Shown here: positions 42,852-51,259 of the stretch, in pieces
Numbering within the stretch: the stretch's first letter is position 1
Layout of the letters: each line of letters starts with the position of its first letter
The notes under the pieces: model-generated
Database searches by the model: none
Told to the model about the DNA's origin: nothing
Seen by the model: only the letters and a program-made list of their open reading frames with translations
From: an uncultured Christensenella sp.
GTDB taxonomy: Bacteria > Bacillota > Clostridia > Christensenellales > UBA1242
Direction: 5' to 3'
NCBI GenBank assembly: GCA_948466185.1
Contig: CAOJZM010000002.1
Coordinates: forward strand, 1-64,000
Length of the DNA stretch: 64,000 bases
Made by a program: the position numbers and the translations under genes

Positions 42852-45800
42852 ATGTTTGAATTAAACAACTTTGATTCTATTAAAATTGGCATTGCTTCAC
42901 CAGAAAAGATCAGAGAATGGTCTCATGGTGAAGTAACCAAGCCAGAAACTATCAATTATCGTACACAGAAGCCGGAGCAAGACGGTCTTTTCTGCGAGAA
43001 GATTTTTGGACCACGCAAAGATTGGGAATGTCACTGCGGTAAATATAAGAGAGTACGTTACAAAGGCGTTGTCTGCGATAAGTGTGGCGTTGAAGTAACA
43101 AGAGCAAAAGTTCGCCGTGAACGTATGGGTCACATCGAGCTTGCTGCCCCATGCACTCATATTTGGTTCTTCAGAAATGTACCTTCAAAGATTGGCACCA
43201 TTCTTGAAATGACCCCAAAGGCACTTGAACAAGTTGTTTATTATGTTTGCTATGTTGTTTTAGACCCAAAAAACACAGATTTTCTTTATAAGCAAGTGAT
43301 TACTGATAAGGAATATCGTGATGCTATTGAAAAATATGGTCCAAATTCTTTTGAGGCTGGCATGGGTGCTGAGGCTATCAAGCGTCTTCTCAGCGAAGTT
43401 GACCTTGAAAAAGAGTCAAGAGTTCTTAAAGAACAACTTCCAACCATGAAAGGTCAAAAGAAAATTAAGGCAATGAAAAAACTTGACGTTGTTGAGTCTT
43501 TCATTAAATCTGGCAACAATCCAACTTGGATGGTGCTTGATGTTATTCCTGTTCTTCCACCTGAACTTCGTCCTATGGTTCCACTGGATGGGGGAAGATA
43601 CGCTACAAGTGACCTCAATGACCTTTATAGACGTGTTATAAACAGAAATAATCGTCTTAAAAAATTGATTGAACTTGGTGCTCCTGATGTTATTATCCGT
43701 AACGAAAAACGTATGCTCCAAGAGTCAGTTGATAACCTTATTGATAATGGTAAACGTGGCAAAGCGGTGCAAAGTTCAAAACAACGCGACCTCAAATCTT
43801 TAACCGCTATGCTTGGTGGTAAACAAGGTCGTTTCAGATTGAACCTTCTTGGTAAACGTGTTGACTATTCAGGACGTTCAGTTATCGTTGTTGGTCCAGA
43901 ACTCAAAATGTATCAATGTGGACTTCCAAAAGAAATGGCTCTTGAATTATTCAAACCTTTCATTATTAACAGACTTGTTGAACTCAATAAATCTCACAAT
44001 ATTAAAGCCGCAAAACGTATGATTGATAAGGAAAAACCTGTGGTTTGGGATATCCTTGCAGAAGTTATTAAAGACCACCCAGTATTCCTTAACCGTGCTC
44101 CAACACTTCACAGACTTTCTGTTCAAGCGTTTGAGCCAGTGCTTGTTGAAGGTAAAGCAATCAAACTTCACCCATCTGTTTGTCCAGCGTTCAACGCAGA
44201 CTTCGATGGTGACCAAATGTCAGTTCACGTTCCACTTTCAATCGATGCAAGAACTGAGGCAAGAACCTTAATGCTTGCTTCTAACAACCTTCTTAAACTT
44301 TCTGATGGTAACCCAATTGTTACTCCTGACCAAGATATCGTACTTGGTTGTGCGTACATGACAATGGTTAGAACTGGTGCAAAAGGGGAAGGAAGCATAT
44401 TCGCATCAAAAGATGAAGCTTATTATGCATACCAAACTGGAAACCTTGCTCTTCAAGCTGAAATAAATGTCAGACTTTCCAAAGAAGTTGATGGCAAAAC
44501 ATACACTAAACTTGTTAAAACCACCGTTGGACGACTTCTCTTCAACGACTCAATTCCACAAAATCTTGGATACGTTGATAGAAGCAAGAAAGAAAACATC
44601 TGTGAGCTTGAAATTAACAAACCTGTTGTTAAGGGTGACCTTAAAGACATAATTGGAAGAGCATACAACATCTTAGGAACAAGCGAATGTTCAAAACTTG
44701 TTGATAGAATTAAGGAAACTGGATATAAATATTCAACTCTTGCTGCCCTTACTGTAAACATATTCGATATTGAGGAGCCAAAGGCTAAAGAAGACATTGT
44801 AAAGGATGCTGAAGCAAAAGCTCTTGAAAACGAAAAACTTTTAAGACGTGGTCTTATTACTCTTGATGAAAAACTCAGAAATAACCGTGATGTTTGGAAT
44901 GAAGCCAGAGGTCAAATTAAAAAGCTTCTTCTTGGAACTTTTGATGAATTTAACCCATTCAGAATTATGGTTGTTTCCAAAGCCCGTGGTTCTGAAGACC
45001 AATTGACCAACGTCTGCGGTATGATTGGTATTAAAGCGACCGCCTCTGGTGAAATTGTGGATACACCAATTAGAGCAAGTTTCCGTAAAGGTCTTTCTCC
45101 AATTGAATATTTCCTTTCTGCACGTGGTGCAAGAAAAGGTCTTACCGATACAGCTCTTAAAACAGCGGATTCTGGTTACCTTACACGTCGTCTTGTTGAT
45201 ATTTCACAGGATGTGGTTGTAACAACTGAGGATTGTTTCGCTGACGCTGGTGAAAATGTTAAGGGTGTTTGGGTATCTGACCTTATTACAGATGGCAGCG
45301 TTCAAGAAACTCTTCAAGAAAGAATCTATGGTCGTGTTGCTGTTGATGATATTATCAATCCTAAGACTGGCAAACTTATTGTTCCTGCAAACACAATGAT
45401 TTCGGAAGAGCAATCATTTGAAGTTGTTAATGCTGGAATAACAAAAGTTCAAATCAGAAGCCTTCTTACCTGCCGTTGCAAACATGGCGTTTGTGCAAAA
45501 TGTTATGGAAGAGATTTGGCTGGTAAAAATATGGTTACAATTGGTGAGGCTGTTGGTACGGTGGCCGCTCAAAGTATTGGTGAGCCTGGTACACAGCTTA
45601 CAATGAGAACTTTCCACACTGGTGGTATTGCTGCCGCTCTTGATATTACCCAAGGTCTCCCTCGTGTCGAAGAAATCTTTGAAGCACGTAAGCCAAAAGG
45701 AGAGTGCTTACTTAGCGAAGTTGCTGGTAAGGTGTCAATCAAACAAGATCCTAAATACTATTATATCACTGTTGCTTCTCGTGAAGGTGATGTTGTGTAT

Positions 45801-46391
45801 GAAGCAAAGAAACCTGCGGTGCTTGCAGTAAAGCAAGGGGACACTGTTGAGCCAGGTAGTCAACTTACAGCTGGTGCTATTAATCCTCCTGATCTTCTTC
45901 GTATGGCGGGTGTTAAAGGTCTTCAAGACTATCTTCTTACACAAGTTATTGCAACCTATCGTGGACAAGAGGTTAAAGTTAATGATAAACACGTTGAGAT
46001 CATTGTAAGACAAATGCTTAAAAAAGTTAAGGTTGAGTCTAGTGGGGATACAAACCTTCTTCCTGGCGAAGTTGTTGATGTTTACAAGTGTGACGAAGAG
46101 AACGAAAGAATCTTACAAGAGGGCGGTGTTCCTGCCACTGTTAAGAGAATCCTTCTTGGTATCACAAAGGCATCTCTTTCAACTGAATCCTTCCTTTCTG
46201 CTGCTTCCTTCCAAGAGACTTCAAGAACTCTTACTGACGCTGCTGTTAAAGGTAAGGTGGACCACCTTCTTGGACTTAAAGAGAATGTTATTATTGGTAA
46301 ACTTATTCCAGCGGGTACAGGTGTTCGGGCCTACCGTGGAGTTATGCCAGTGGTAATTAAAGATGAAACCGATGACGTTAATGTTGGTTAA
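42852..46391 (+). CDS. rpoC: RNA polymerase subunit beta'
   Basis: 1,179 residues. It forms the polymerase clamp and active centre. Visible landmarks are the N-terminal zinc site ([20 protein letters not shown]), the catalytic NADFDGDQM loop holding three Asp that bind Mg2+, the trigger-loop region ([20 protein letters not shown] with [16 protein letters not shown]), and the second zinc site ([13 protein letters not shown]). AAGGAA lies 7 nt before the ATG. It is probably co-transcribed with rpoB across the unusual spacer, with a terminator at 46411. Confidence 0.98.
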   Translation: MFELNNFDSIKIGIASPEKIREWSHGEVTKPETINYRTQKPEQDGLFCEKIFGPRKDWECHCGKYKRVRYKGVVCDKCGVEVTRAKVRRERMGHIELAAPCTHIWFFRNVPSKIGTILEMTPKALEQVVYYVCYVVLDPKNTDFLYKQVITDKEYRDAIEKYGPNSFEAGMGAEAIKRLLSEVDLEKESRVLKEQLPTMKGQKKIKAMKKLDVVESFIKSGNNPTWMVLDVIPVLPPELRPMVPLDGGRYATSDLNDLYRRVINRNNRLKKLIELGAPDVIIRNEKRMLQESVDNLIDNGKRGKAVQSSKQRDLKSLTAMLGGKQGRFRLNLLGKRVDYSGRSVIVVGPELKMYQCGLPKEMALELFKPFIINRLVELNKSHNIKAAKRMIDKEKPVVWDILAEVIKDHPVFLNRAPTLHRLSVQAFEPVLVEGKAIKLHPSVCPAFNADFDGDQMSVHVPLSIDARTEARTLMLASNNLLKLSDGNPIVTPDQDIVLGCAYMTMVRTGAKGEGSIFASKDEAYYAYQTGNLALQAEINVRLSKEVDGKTYTKLVKTTVGRLLFNDSIPQNLGYVDRSKKENICELEINKPVVKGDLKDIIGRAYNILGTSECSKLVDRIKETGYKYSTLAALTVNIFDIEEPKAKEDIVKDAEAKALENEKLLRRGLITLDEKLRNNRDVWNEARGQIKKLLLGTFDEFNPFRIMVVSKARGSEDQLTNVCGMIGIKATASGEIVDTPIRASFRKGLSPIEYFLSARGARKGLTDTALKTADSGYLTRRLVDISQDVVVTTEDCFADAGENVKGVWVSDLITDGSVQETLQERIYGRVAVDDIINPKTGKLIVPANTMISEEQSFEVVNAGITKVQIRSLLTCRCKHGVCAKCYGRDLAGKNMVTIGEAVGTVAAQSIGEPGTQLTMRTFHTGGIAAALDITQGLPRVEEIFEARKPKGECLLSEVAGKVSIKQDPKYYYITVASREGDVVYEAKKPAVLAVKQGDTVEPGSQLTAGAINPPDLLRMAGVKGLQDYLLTQVIATYRGQEVKVNDKHVEIIVRQMLKKVKVESSGDTNLLPGEVVDVYKCDEENERILQEGGVPATVKRILLGITKASLSTESFLSAASFQETSRTLTDAAVKGKVDHLLGLKENVIIGKLIPAGTGVRAYRGVMPVVIKDETDDVNVG

Positions 46392-46410
46392 TAATTAAAA
46401 CTATTAAAAG

Positions 46411-46440
46411 AAAAAAGATGGTAAATTTGCCATCTTTTTA
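46411..46440 (+). terminator. Terminator after rpoC
   Basis: AAAAAAGATGG / CCATCTTTTT stem flanking a short A/T-rich loop, with a T-rich tail. It lies 20 bp after the rpoC stop. Confidence 0.85.
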
Positions 46441-46467
46441 TTTTAATACCAACTTCTTAAAATGTTT

Positions 46468-47214
46468 TTATTTATTATCTTTTCCGATATCGTTTTCATT
46501 GATTTTAGGATTGATGTATCTTGATTTTTTCTTCTTGTTTAAGTAAACAATTGCTTTTTTAGGACATCTATGATAGCAACCGAGGCAAGCAACGCATTTG
46601 TCTCCAAAAACGATTTTGCCATCTTTTAATGAAATATTACCAACAGGGCAGAGTGAAACACATTTTTGGCATTTTACGCAATTTTCATTTGTATGAAATC
46701 TTTCCCCAATGATATGCCAATTTGATTTGTTCTTAAGATATTTTTCTTCCTTTGTTTTCTTTTTCTTGGGCAACTTAAATTTCCCTAGCTCGATTTGATT
46801 AAGTACACTCGCAATATTCCCATCACTTTTTTTTAAAGTGCTTTTTAAATAAAACCTTGGAACAGAAAAAGTGAGTGTAAAATTTTCTGGCATTTTGATT
46901 GTAAATACGGATTTTATGTTTAGCCCATGTTTCTTAGCATAGGTATAAAGAAGGTAATCTGCCCCGCCAACCATTCCGCCATAGTTTTGAATAACAAACA
47001 AAGGCCTTTCTTTGTCTAGTTTCGGCAGCAGGTCATAAACAAAAGTAGGCATACCATATGAGTAAATAGGGGTGACAATAAAAAGCTTTTCGTATTCGCT
47101 TCCATTGCCATGATACTTTGGAATATATATGATTTCTCCACCAAATTTTTCTTTTACTTTTTGGGCTATATATAAGCTGTTACCTGTTGAACTGAAATAA
47201 AAAATACCATTCAT
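46468..47214 (-). CDS. EFR1-type flavodoxin-ferredoxin protein
   Basis: 248 residues from ATG 47214, preceded by AAGGAAGG; an upstream in-frame start would overlap this site. The N-terminal flavodoxin-like fold has FYFSSTGNSLYIAQKV (phosphate loop) and the FVIQNYGGMVGGADYLLY segment. The C-terminal region has two 4Fe-4S motifs, CVKCQKCVSLCPVGN and CVACLGCYHRCPKKA. Such proteins are common in anaerobic Clostridia and presumably pass electrons; their partner is unknown. It is convergent with rpoC. Confidence 0.88.
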   Translation of the reverse strand: MNGIFYFSSTGNSLYIAQKVKEKFGGEIIYIPKYHGNGSEYEKLFIVTPIYSYGMPTFVYDLLPKLDKERPLFVIQNYGGMVGGADYLLYTYAKKHGLNIKSVFTIKMPENFTLTFSVPRFYLKSTLKKSDGNIASVLNQIELGKFKLPKKKKTKEEKYLKNKSNWHIIGERFHTNENCVKCQKCVSLCPVGNISLKDGKIVFGDKCVACLGCYHRCPKKAIVYLNKKKKSRYINPKINENDIGKDNK

Positions 47215-47311
47215 AGTTTTTCCTTCCTTATACAAATTATAGTATAAAACAAATAAATTATCAATTGTTTCTTGCTTTTTTCAATAGGTAAAAAAAATAT
47301 ATGAAATTCCC

Positions 47312-47340
47312 TTGATTTTTTTGCTGGTTTTTGTTATTAT
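47312..47340 (+). promoter_or_regulatory. Promoter of the tRNA-Glu gene
   Basis: TTGATT (47312-47317), 17-nt spacer, TATTAT (47335-47340); an overlapping TATAAT at 47338-47343 gives a 20-nt spacer. It lies about 20 bp before the mature tRNA. Confidence 0.5.
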
Positions 47341-47361
47341 AATAAAGCATATTAAAGATAT

Positions 47362-47436
47362 GGCCTCTTGGTCAAGCGGCTAAGACGCAGCCCTCTCACG
47401 GCTGAATCAGGGGTTCGATTCCCCTAGAGGCTACCA
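47362..47436 (+). tRNA. tRNA-Glu (anticodon CTC)
   Basis: The cloverleaf folds fully: acceptor GGCCTCT / AGAGGCT with a first G-U pair, D arm with GGTCAAGCGGC, anticodon stem CAGCC / GGCTG around loop CTCTCAC (anticodon CTC, reading GAG), T arm GGGGTTCGATTCCCC, and an encoded CCA at 47434-47436. The 3' end is duplicated downstream. Confidence 0.95.
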
Positions 47437-47623
47437 TAAAAAACACCGGAAGGTGTTTTTTTTGTAGCAGCTTTATTGCGGTAGCAATACGAGCGAAGGG
47501 CGAGGGGAATCGAACGGGCGGAGAAGCAAAGGCAATAGTATTGCGTTTGCCTGCCCCGGCATGATAGCGTTCTACAAGCGGAGCCCTGCCTATAAAGCGG
47601 AGTGATTCCCCTAGAGGCTACCA
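47417..47623. repeat. 20-bp direct repeat of the tRNA-Glu 3' end bounding a structured segment
   Basis: GATTCCCCTAGAGGCTACCA occurs at 47417-47436 (tRNA 3' end) and identically at 47604-47623. The 167-bp segment between also holds an inverted copy of the T-arm (AGGGGAATCGAAC at 47503-47515, reverse complement of 47413-47425) and a GCAATA-G-TATTGC hairpin, and is richer in G+C than its flanks. Direct repeats at a tRNA 3' end are typical attachment-site scars. No integrase is present, so it is a remnant or a non-coding repeat. Confidence 0.6.
47438..47463 (+). terminator. Terminator of the tRNA-Glu gene
   Basis: A stem of AAAACACC / GGTGTTTT with GGAA tetraloop and T-run begins 2 bp after CCA. 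Confidence 0.9.
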
Positions 47624-47624
47624 A

Positions 47625-47660
47625 AAAAAGTCTAAATCAAATTTTGATTTAGACTTTTTC
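47625..47660. terminator. Long A/T-flanked hairpin, probably a bidirectional terminator
   Basis: A near-perfect 17-bp inverted repeat (AGTCTAAATCAAA facing TTTGATTTAGACT) with A-run and T-run sits directly after the second tRNA-end copy. A related sequence occurs at 48116-48150. Confidence 0.8.
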
Positions 47661-47713
47661 TTTTTGATTTTTTATTGTTATATGATATTATATAAATATA
47701 GAGGTTGAACAAG

Positions 47714-48094
47714 ATGGATATTGTTATTGAACTTGTTGTTAAAGATGTGCAAAAGGCGGCAGATTTTTATACAAAGTATCTTGGGTTTAAAATCGATTTT
47801 TGTGAATATGAGCCTGTATCTTGGATTCAATTAAGCAATGGTGCTGCTAAAATGATGCTAGTAACTTATGATTTTACCAAGAAAGATATTCCTGGCTTTA
47901 AAAAATACACCCCATCTACAAATCTATATAAGTTTCGTTATGATAGTTTAGACAAAGTAAAGAAAATGCGTCAAAAATTGATAAAGGATAAAAAGAACAT
48001 TTTCCTTGACCTTAGAGAAGTTGATTACGGCTATGAAATGGGTGTGTATGATGAAGATAACAACATGATTCTCATATCGAAAAATTTCGACTAG
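47714..48094 (+). CDS. VOC (glyoxalase/bleomycin-resistance) family protein
   Basis: 126 residues from ATG 47714 with GAGGT upstream (a TTG 9 nt earlier is less likely). It has paired beta-alpha-beta-beta-beta units: IELVVKDVQKAADFYTKYLG at the start, GFKIDFCEYEPVSWIQL, and a closing YEMGVYDEDNNMILI strand. VOC proteins bind a metal and act as glyoxalases, dioxygenases or antibiotic-binding proteins; the substrate cannot be told here. It lies just downstream of the tRNA-linked repeats, in a likely accessory patch. Confidence 0.8.
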   Translation: MDIVIELVVKDVQKAADFYTKYLGFKIDFCEYEPVSWIQLSNGAAKMMLVTYDFTKKDIPGFKKYTPSTNLYKFRYDSLDKVKKMRQKLIKDKKNIFLDLREVDYGYEMGVYDEDNNMILISKNFD

Positions 48095-48115
48095 GAAATT
48101 AAAAATAATAGAATA

Positions 48116-48150
48116 GGCTAAATCGAATCACTTGATTTAGACTTTTTCTT
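48116..48150 (+). terminator. Terminator after the VOC gene
   Basis: Stem CTAAATC (48118-48124) / GATTTAG (48134-48140) with T-rich tail. The GATTTAGACTTTTTCTT 3' part is identical to the hairpin at 47625-47660, suggesting duplication. Confidence 0.65.
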
Positions 48151-48177
48151 GCTTTTCCATAAATTTTATTGTAAAAT
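48149..48177 (+). promoter_or_regulatory. Candidate leaderless promoter
   Basis: TTGCTT (48149-48154), 17-nt spacer, TAAAAT (48172-48177), then 7 nt to the ATG at 48185. No ribosome binding site is visible. The -35 follows directly on the upstream terminator's T-run. Confidence 0.45.
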
Positions 48178-48184
48178 CATACTA

Positions 48185-48646
48185 ATGAAAAAGGTCAAAG
48201 TAGAGAATTTATCAAAAGAAGAATTGTTAAGTTTAAAAGATGACTATATTTATCATGGTAGTCATACGCTTTTTGATGTATGCAAGCCCCAGCAGGCTCA
48301 TTGCGAAACTCATGCTGTGGAAAATGAACAGAATGCTATTTATGGAAGTGATAATATATTGTTTTCAATCTTATTCGCTTTTCGTAAACTACCAAGCGAA
48401 CACTTTTCGTGGTCAGCATCTGTGATAGACAATAGGTGGTGCGGTGTTTTATACGACCAAACGTATATTGATAAAGATGATTTTGGATATATTTATTGTT
48501 TTGAAAAGTCACATTTTGAACAAACCTCGCCGGGCGGTAATCAATTTGTTTGTAAAACTCCATTACAACCCAAAAGAGTTATTAAAGTTTATTATTCGGA
48601 TTTTAAAGACCTCTTCATAAGAAAAAACAGTGGAAATTCAAAATAA
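48185..48646 (+). CDS. Small protein of unknown family, faintly ADP-ribosyltransferase-like
   Basis: 153 residues from ATG 48185. No signal peptide or membrane helix. An opening DDYIYHGSHTLFDVCKPQ motif, a downstream IYGSDN segment and FSILFAF resemble, by eye only, the pattern of RNA phosphotransferase- or ADP-ribosyltransferase-fold proteins that start with a YHGS/T motif. The acidic catalytic residue cannot be assigned with confidence, so the function is open. It lies in the accessory patch after the tRNA repeats and is followed by its own terminator. Confidence 0.6.
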   Translation: MKKVKVENLSKEELLSLKDDYIYHGSHTLFDVCKPQQAHCETHAVENEQNAIYGSDNILFSILFAFRKLPSEHFSWSASVIDNRWCGVLYDQTYIDKDDFGYIYCFEKSHFEQTSPGGNQFVCKTPLQPKRVIKVYYSDFKDLFIRKNSGNSK

Positions 48647-48694
48647 GCAAACAGTATGTTTCGATTTGTACACCTTTCGCTCTACCAAAATGGG

Positions 48695-48717
48695 AAAGCA
48701 CCCGCGGGTGTTTTTTT
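48695..48717 (+). terminator. Terminator
   Basis: CACCC-GC-GGGTG core extended by A/T pairs, followed by seven T. It closes the unknown gene ending at 48646. Confidence 0.8.
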
Positions 48718-48826
48718 GTATATTTAAATTTTAACTTAGATTTTTTAACAAAAAAGAATTTGTTTTCTTTTGTGTTTAATTTTTATTTTTGCTATCTTTT
48801 TGATATACTATAATCAAGAGGTAAAT

Positions 48827-49660
48827 ATGATTTTTAATCGGGGTAGAGTTAAAATTGGAATTGCTTTTGGTGGGGGCGGTGCAAGAGGGTTTACTCATCT
48901 TGGTGTGGTTAAAGCTTTTGAAGAATTTGGTCTGAAATTTGATTACGTGGCCGGTACAAGTGCGGGCAGTATTATGGGTGCATTTTATGCGGCGGGCTAT
49001 TCCTTTAAAGAAATGTATGATGTTGCAAAAAATATTCGTGAAAAAGATATAAGGACAAGCAAGATTCCATTTACGCCTTCAAGAACTGATGGAATTGGTG
49101 ACATTGTTAAAAACAGTTTGGGAGATATAAATATTGAAGATTTAAAAACTCCTTTTGCTGCAGTTGCAGTTGATATTATTTCTACTAAGGAGGTTTGTAT
49201 CACCAAGGGTAACCTTGCAAAAGCTGTGCAAGGCAGTTGTGCCGTTCCAGCGGTTTTTCACCCAGTTGCGTTTAATGGTATGCTCCTTTGTGATGGTGGC
49301 CTTCAAGATACAATTCCGACAGATATTCCACTCATGATGGGGTGTGACTATGTGGTTTCGGTGGATGTAAATAAATCTAGGCTTTATGGTACTGATTCAA
49401 GTAAGCTTTCAGATGTTGTAATGTGTTCAATTAGAATACTTATGCAGAGTAACGCTGTAAGAGGATATATTAACGCAGATGTCATGGTGGCACCTGAGAC
49501 GAAACGTTTTAAATCTACCAAGACAGAAGGCATGGATGAAATGATTGAAGAAGGATATAAAGCAGCAATTGATGTTATGCCACAAATTATCCAACTGTTT
49601 AAAAAGAAACGTCGCAAAAAATTTAAAAAGTTTCCAAATGATATAAAAATAATAAGGTAA
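48827..49660 (+). CDS. Patatin-like phospholipase
   Basis: 277 residues from ATG 48827, with AAGAGGT 5 nt upstream; an earlier GTG (48770) would add a leucine-rich leader with no ribosome binding site. Catalytic features are intact: oxyanion loop GGGGARG at about 15-21, nucleophile GTSAG with Ser at about 45, and the catalytic Asp in DGG at about 156. It belongs to the RssA-like bacterial patatins, which hydrolyse acyl esters of membrane lipids. A basic C-terminus (KKKRRKKFKKF) may contact the membrane. The next gene starts 1 bp after the stop. Confidence 0.9.
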   Translation: MIFNRGRVKIGIAFGGGGARGFTHLGVVKAFEEFGLKFDYVAGTSAGSIMGAFYAAGYSFKEMYDVAKNIREKDIRTSKIPFTPSRTDGIGDIVKNSLGDINIEDLKTPFAAVAVDIISTKEVCITKGNLAKAVQGSCAVPAVFHPVAFNGMLLCDGGLQDTIPTDIPLMMGCDYVVSVDVNKSRLYGTDSSKLSDVVMCSIRILMQSNAVRGYINADVMVAPETKRFKSTKTEGMDEMIEEGYKAAIDVMPQIIQLFKKKRRKKFKKFPNDIKIIR

Positions 49661-50764
49661 TTGAAATTGGTACGAAAGAAAAAGCATGTATTCCAAACAA
49701 ATTATTTGGCGGTTAGGGCGATTCTATCCGCCGTAATTTTATTTGCTTTCTTTTTAACATTTTTCTTGGGTGGTGGCCTTGACTATTTCAAAACTGCCGC
49801 CGCGATAAAGAACTTTGTTAAATATCCGTTTGAAATTCATTTCATTGATGTTGGTTTGGGGGATAGCATTTTTATAAGACTACCAAATAATGAAACAATG
49901 CTTATTGACTGCGGTCCAGATAGCAGCGATAACACGTTGCTCCCTTATCTTACTGATTTATTTGGATATGAAAATATAGATGATATTGACCATCTCGTTT
50001 TTACGCACCAAGATGCAGATCATGTTGGGAAAGGAAAGAAGGTTTTGGATGCCTTTCAGGTAAACAATGTTTATAGACCTAAGGTTTTAAGCAAAGATGA
50101 AGTTTTGATATTTGGAAATCCTAAAAACTATAAAACTTCAACAACAGAAACCTATAATAATGCAATCATGGCAGTTTATGATGAGCCTAACTGTGAAATT
50201 CATTACACAGAAAGAGGCGTTAAGCTGTATAATTCTGACTTTTGTGTGGAGTTTCTTTCTCCAAAAGAAAATGTTTATTCAAACAGCAATAATTACAGCC
50301 CGATGATAATGGTTACATATCAAACTAGAAAGTTTTTGCTGACAGGGGATGGGGAAAGTGAGGCAGAGAAGGAGGTTATTAATGCCTATAAAGCCAAGTT
50401 ACACGCAGATGTACTTAAGGTTGGCCATCATGGCTCCAATACCTCTACCAGCCTCGAATTTTTGAATTACGTTCAGCCTACCTATGCGGTTATAAGTGTC
50501 TCTGAAGAAAATCAATATGATTTCCCAAAGGTAGAAACTTTGGGAAGGCTGGAAAATGTTGGTGCGGAAATCAAATCTACATCGAAATTGGGCAGCATTG
50601 CAATGAGCGTTGATGAGAACAATAATCTTTTGATTTCGACAAGTAAAGGAAATATTAAAATAGATCTTCCGCTTCTGGTTGTCATAACTGTTATAACCCT
50701 TATACTTGTATGGGGTATAAAAGTAGAAAATAAAAATAATAAAGTTACTCAAAAAAGTTGTTAA
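49661..50764 (+). CDS. Membrane-anchored metallo-beta-lactamase-fold protein (ComEC/Rec2-like domain)
   Basis: 367 residues beginning at a TTG with AAGGT just upstream; no in-frame ATG occurs before the membrane helix. It has an N-terminal helix (about 17-37), a ComEC-type beta-lactamase-fold hydrolase domain with FIDVGLGDSIFI, the metal-binding THQDADHVG, LLTGD, and LKVGHHGS, and a second helix near the C-terminus (about 333-352). In ComEC this domain is fused to a DNA channel; here only the hydrolase is present, predicted outside the cell. Extracellular nuclease activity is a reasonable inference but untested. It follows the patatin gene directly. Confidence 0.85.
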   Translation: MKLVRKKKHVFQTNYLAVRAILSAVILFAFFLTFFLGGGLDYFKTAAAIKNFVKYPFEIHFIDVGLGDSIFIRLPNNETMLIDCGPDSSDNTLLPYLTDLFGYENIDDIDHLVFTHQDADHVGKGKKVLDAFQVNNVYRPKVLSKDEVLIFGNPKNYKTSTTETYNNAIMAVYDEPNCEIHYTERGVKLYNSDFCVEFLSPKENVYSNSNNYSPMIMVTYQTRKFLLTGDGESEAEKEVINAYKAKLHADVLKVGHHGSNTSTSLEFLNYVQPTYAVISVSEENQYDFPKVETLGRLENVGAEIKSTSKLGSIAMSVDENNNLLISTSKGNIKIDLPLLVVITVITLILVWGIKVENKNNKVTQKSC

Positions 50765-50770
50765 TATAAT

Positions 50771-50798
50771 TTGATAAAAAAAATTTTTATGGTAATAT
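50771..50798 (+). promoter_or_regulatory. Candidate leaderless promoter
   Basis: TTGATA (50771-50776), 16-nt spacer, TAATAT (50793-50798), then exactly 6 nt (ATTTAC) to ATG 50805, without any Shine-Dalgarno sequence. Confidence 0.6.
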
Positions 50799-50804
50799 AT
50801 TTAC

Positions 50805-51245
50805 ATGAAATCATTTCCAAATACCTTAGTTATCATTTGCTTAAACGGTGAATTTGGCAAGATGTTTGCACAGAAATTGGCAAGGAAGCTTGACAAAACC
50901 TTTATAAATTGTGAGAGTTATATTGCTGAAAAGCTTTTAAATACCGAGTTGACTTCTGCACAAAGTATCGACTATTTGGAAAAACAGGAAAAAGTTTGTT
51001 TGGAAAACTGCTTAGTTAAAGAAAATTTAATTGTGAATACCAATTTTGATATATATAAAAGAAATAAAAGTCTATTTGAAAGAATAAAACTATATTATAT
51101 AAAACTACCTGCAAGTTTATTAAGTGATAAAGATAAAATCAATTTACTTTCTTATGATAATCGTAATATGTATTTAATGGACAATTGCCATCAGGTTATA
51201 GAACTTTCCAAGTTGGATGTTAATGAAGCATTAAAAAAATTTTAA
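50805..51245 (+). CDS. Shikimate-kinase-like protein without a P-loop
   Basis: 146 residues. The first 45 (VIICLNGEFGKMFAQKLARK, then TFINCESYIAEKL) line up by eye with the start of shikimate kinase (strand, P-loop, helix, then D(T/S)D..I). Where the GxxGxGK(S/T) P-loop should be it has LNGEFGKM, and the shikimate-binding Asp pair is NCES. The rest is about the size of a small nucleoside/shikimate kinase but diverged. ATP binding is therefore unlikely. It lies 14 bp upstream of the transketolase gene, suggesting co-transcription; a regulatory or scaffold role is only a guess. Confidence 0.55.
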   Translation: MKSFPNTLVIICLNGEFGKMFAQKLARKLDKTFINCESYIAEKLLNTELTSAQSIDYLEKQEKVCLENCLVKENLIVNTNFDIYKRNKSLFERIKLYYIKLPASLLSDKDKINLLSYDNRNMYLMDNCHQVIELSKLDVNEALKKF

Positions 51246-51259
51246 TTAAGGAGAAAAAA

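Noticed and set aside
47424..47624. A 66-residue minus-strand open frame over the tRNA repeats
   Set aside because: It overlaps the tRNA 3' end and structured repeats and has no coding character or ribosome binding site.
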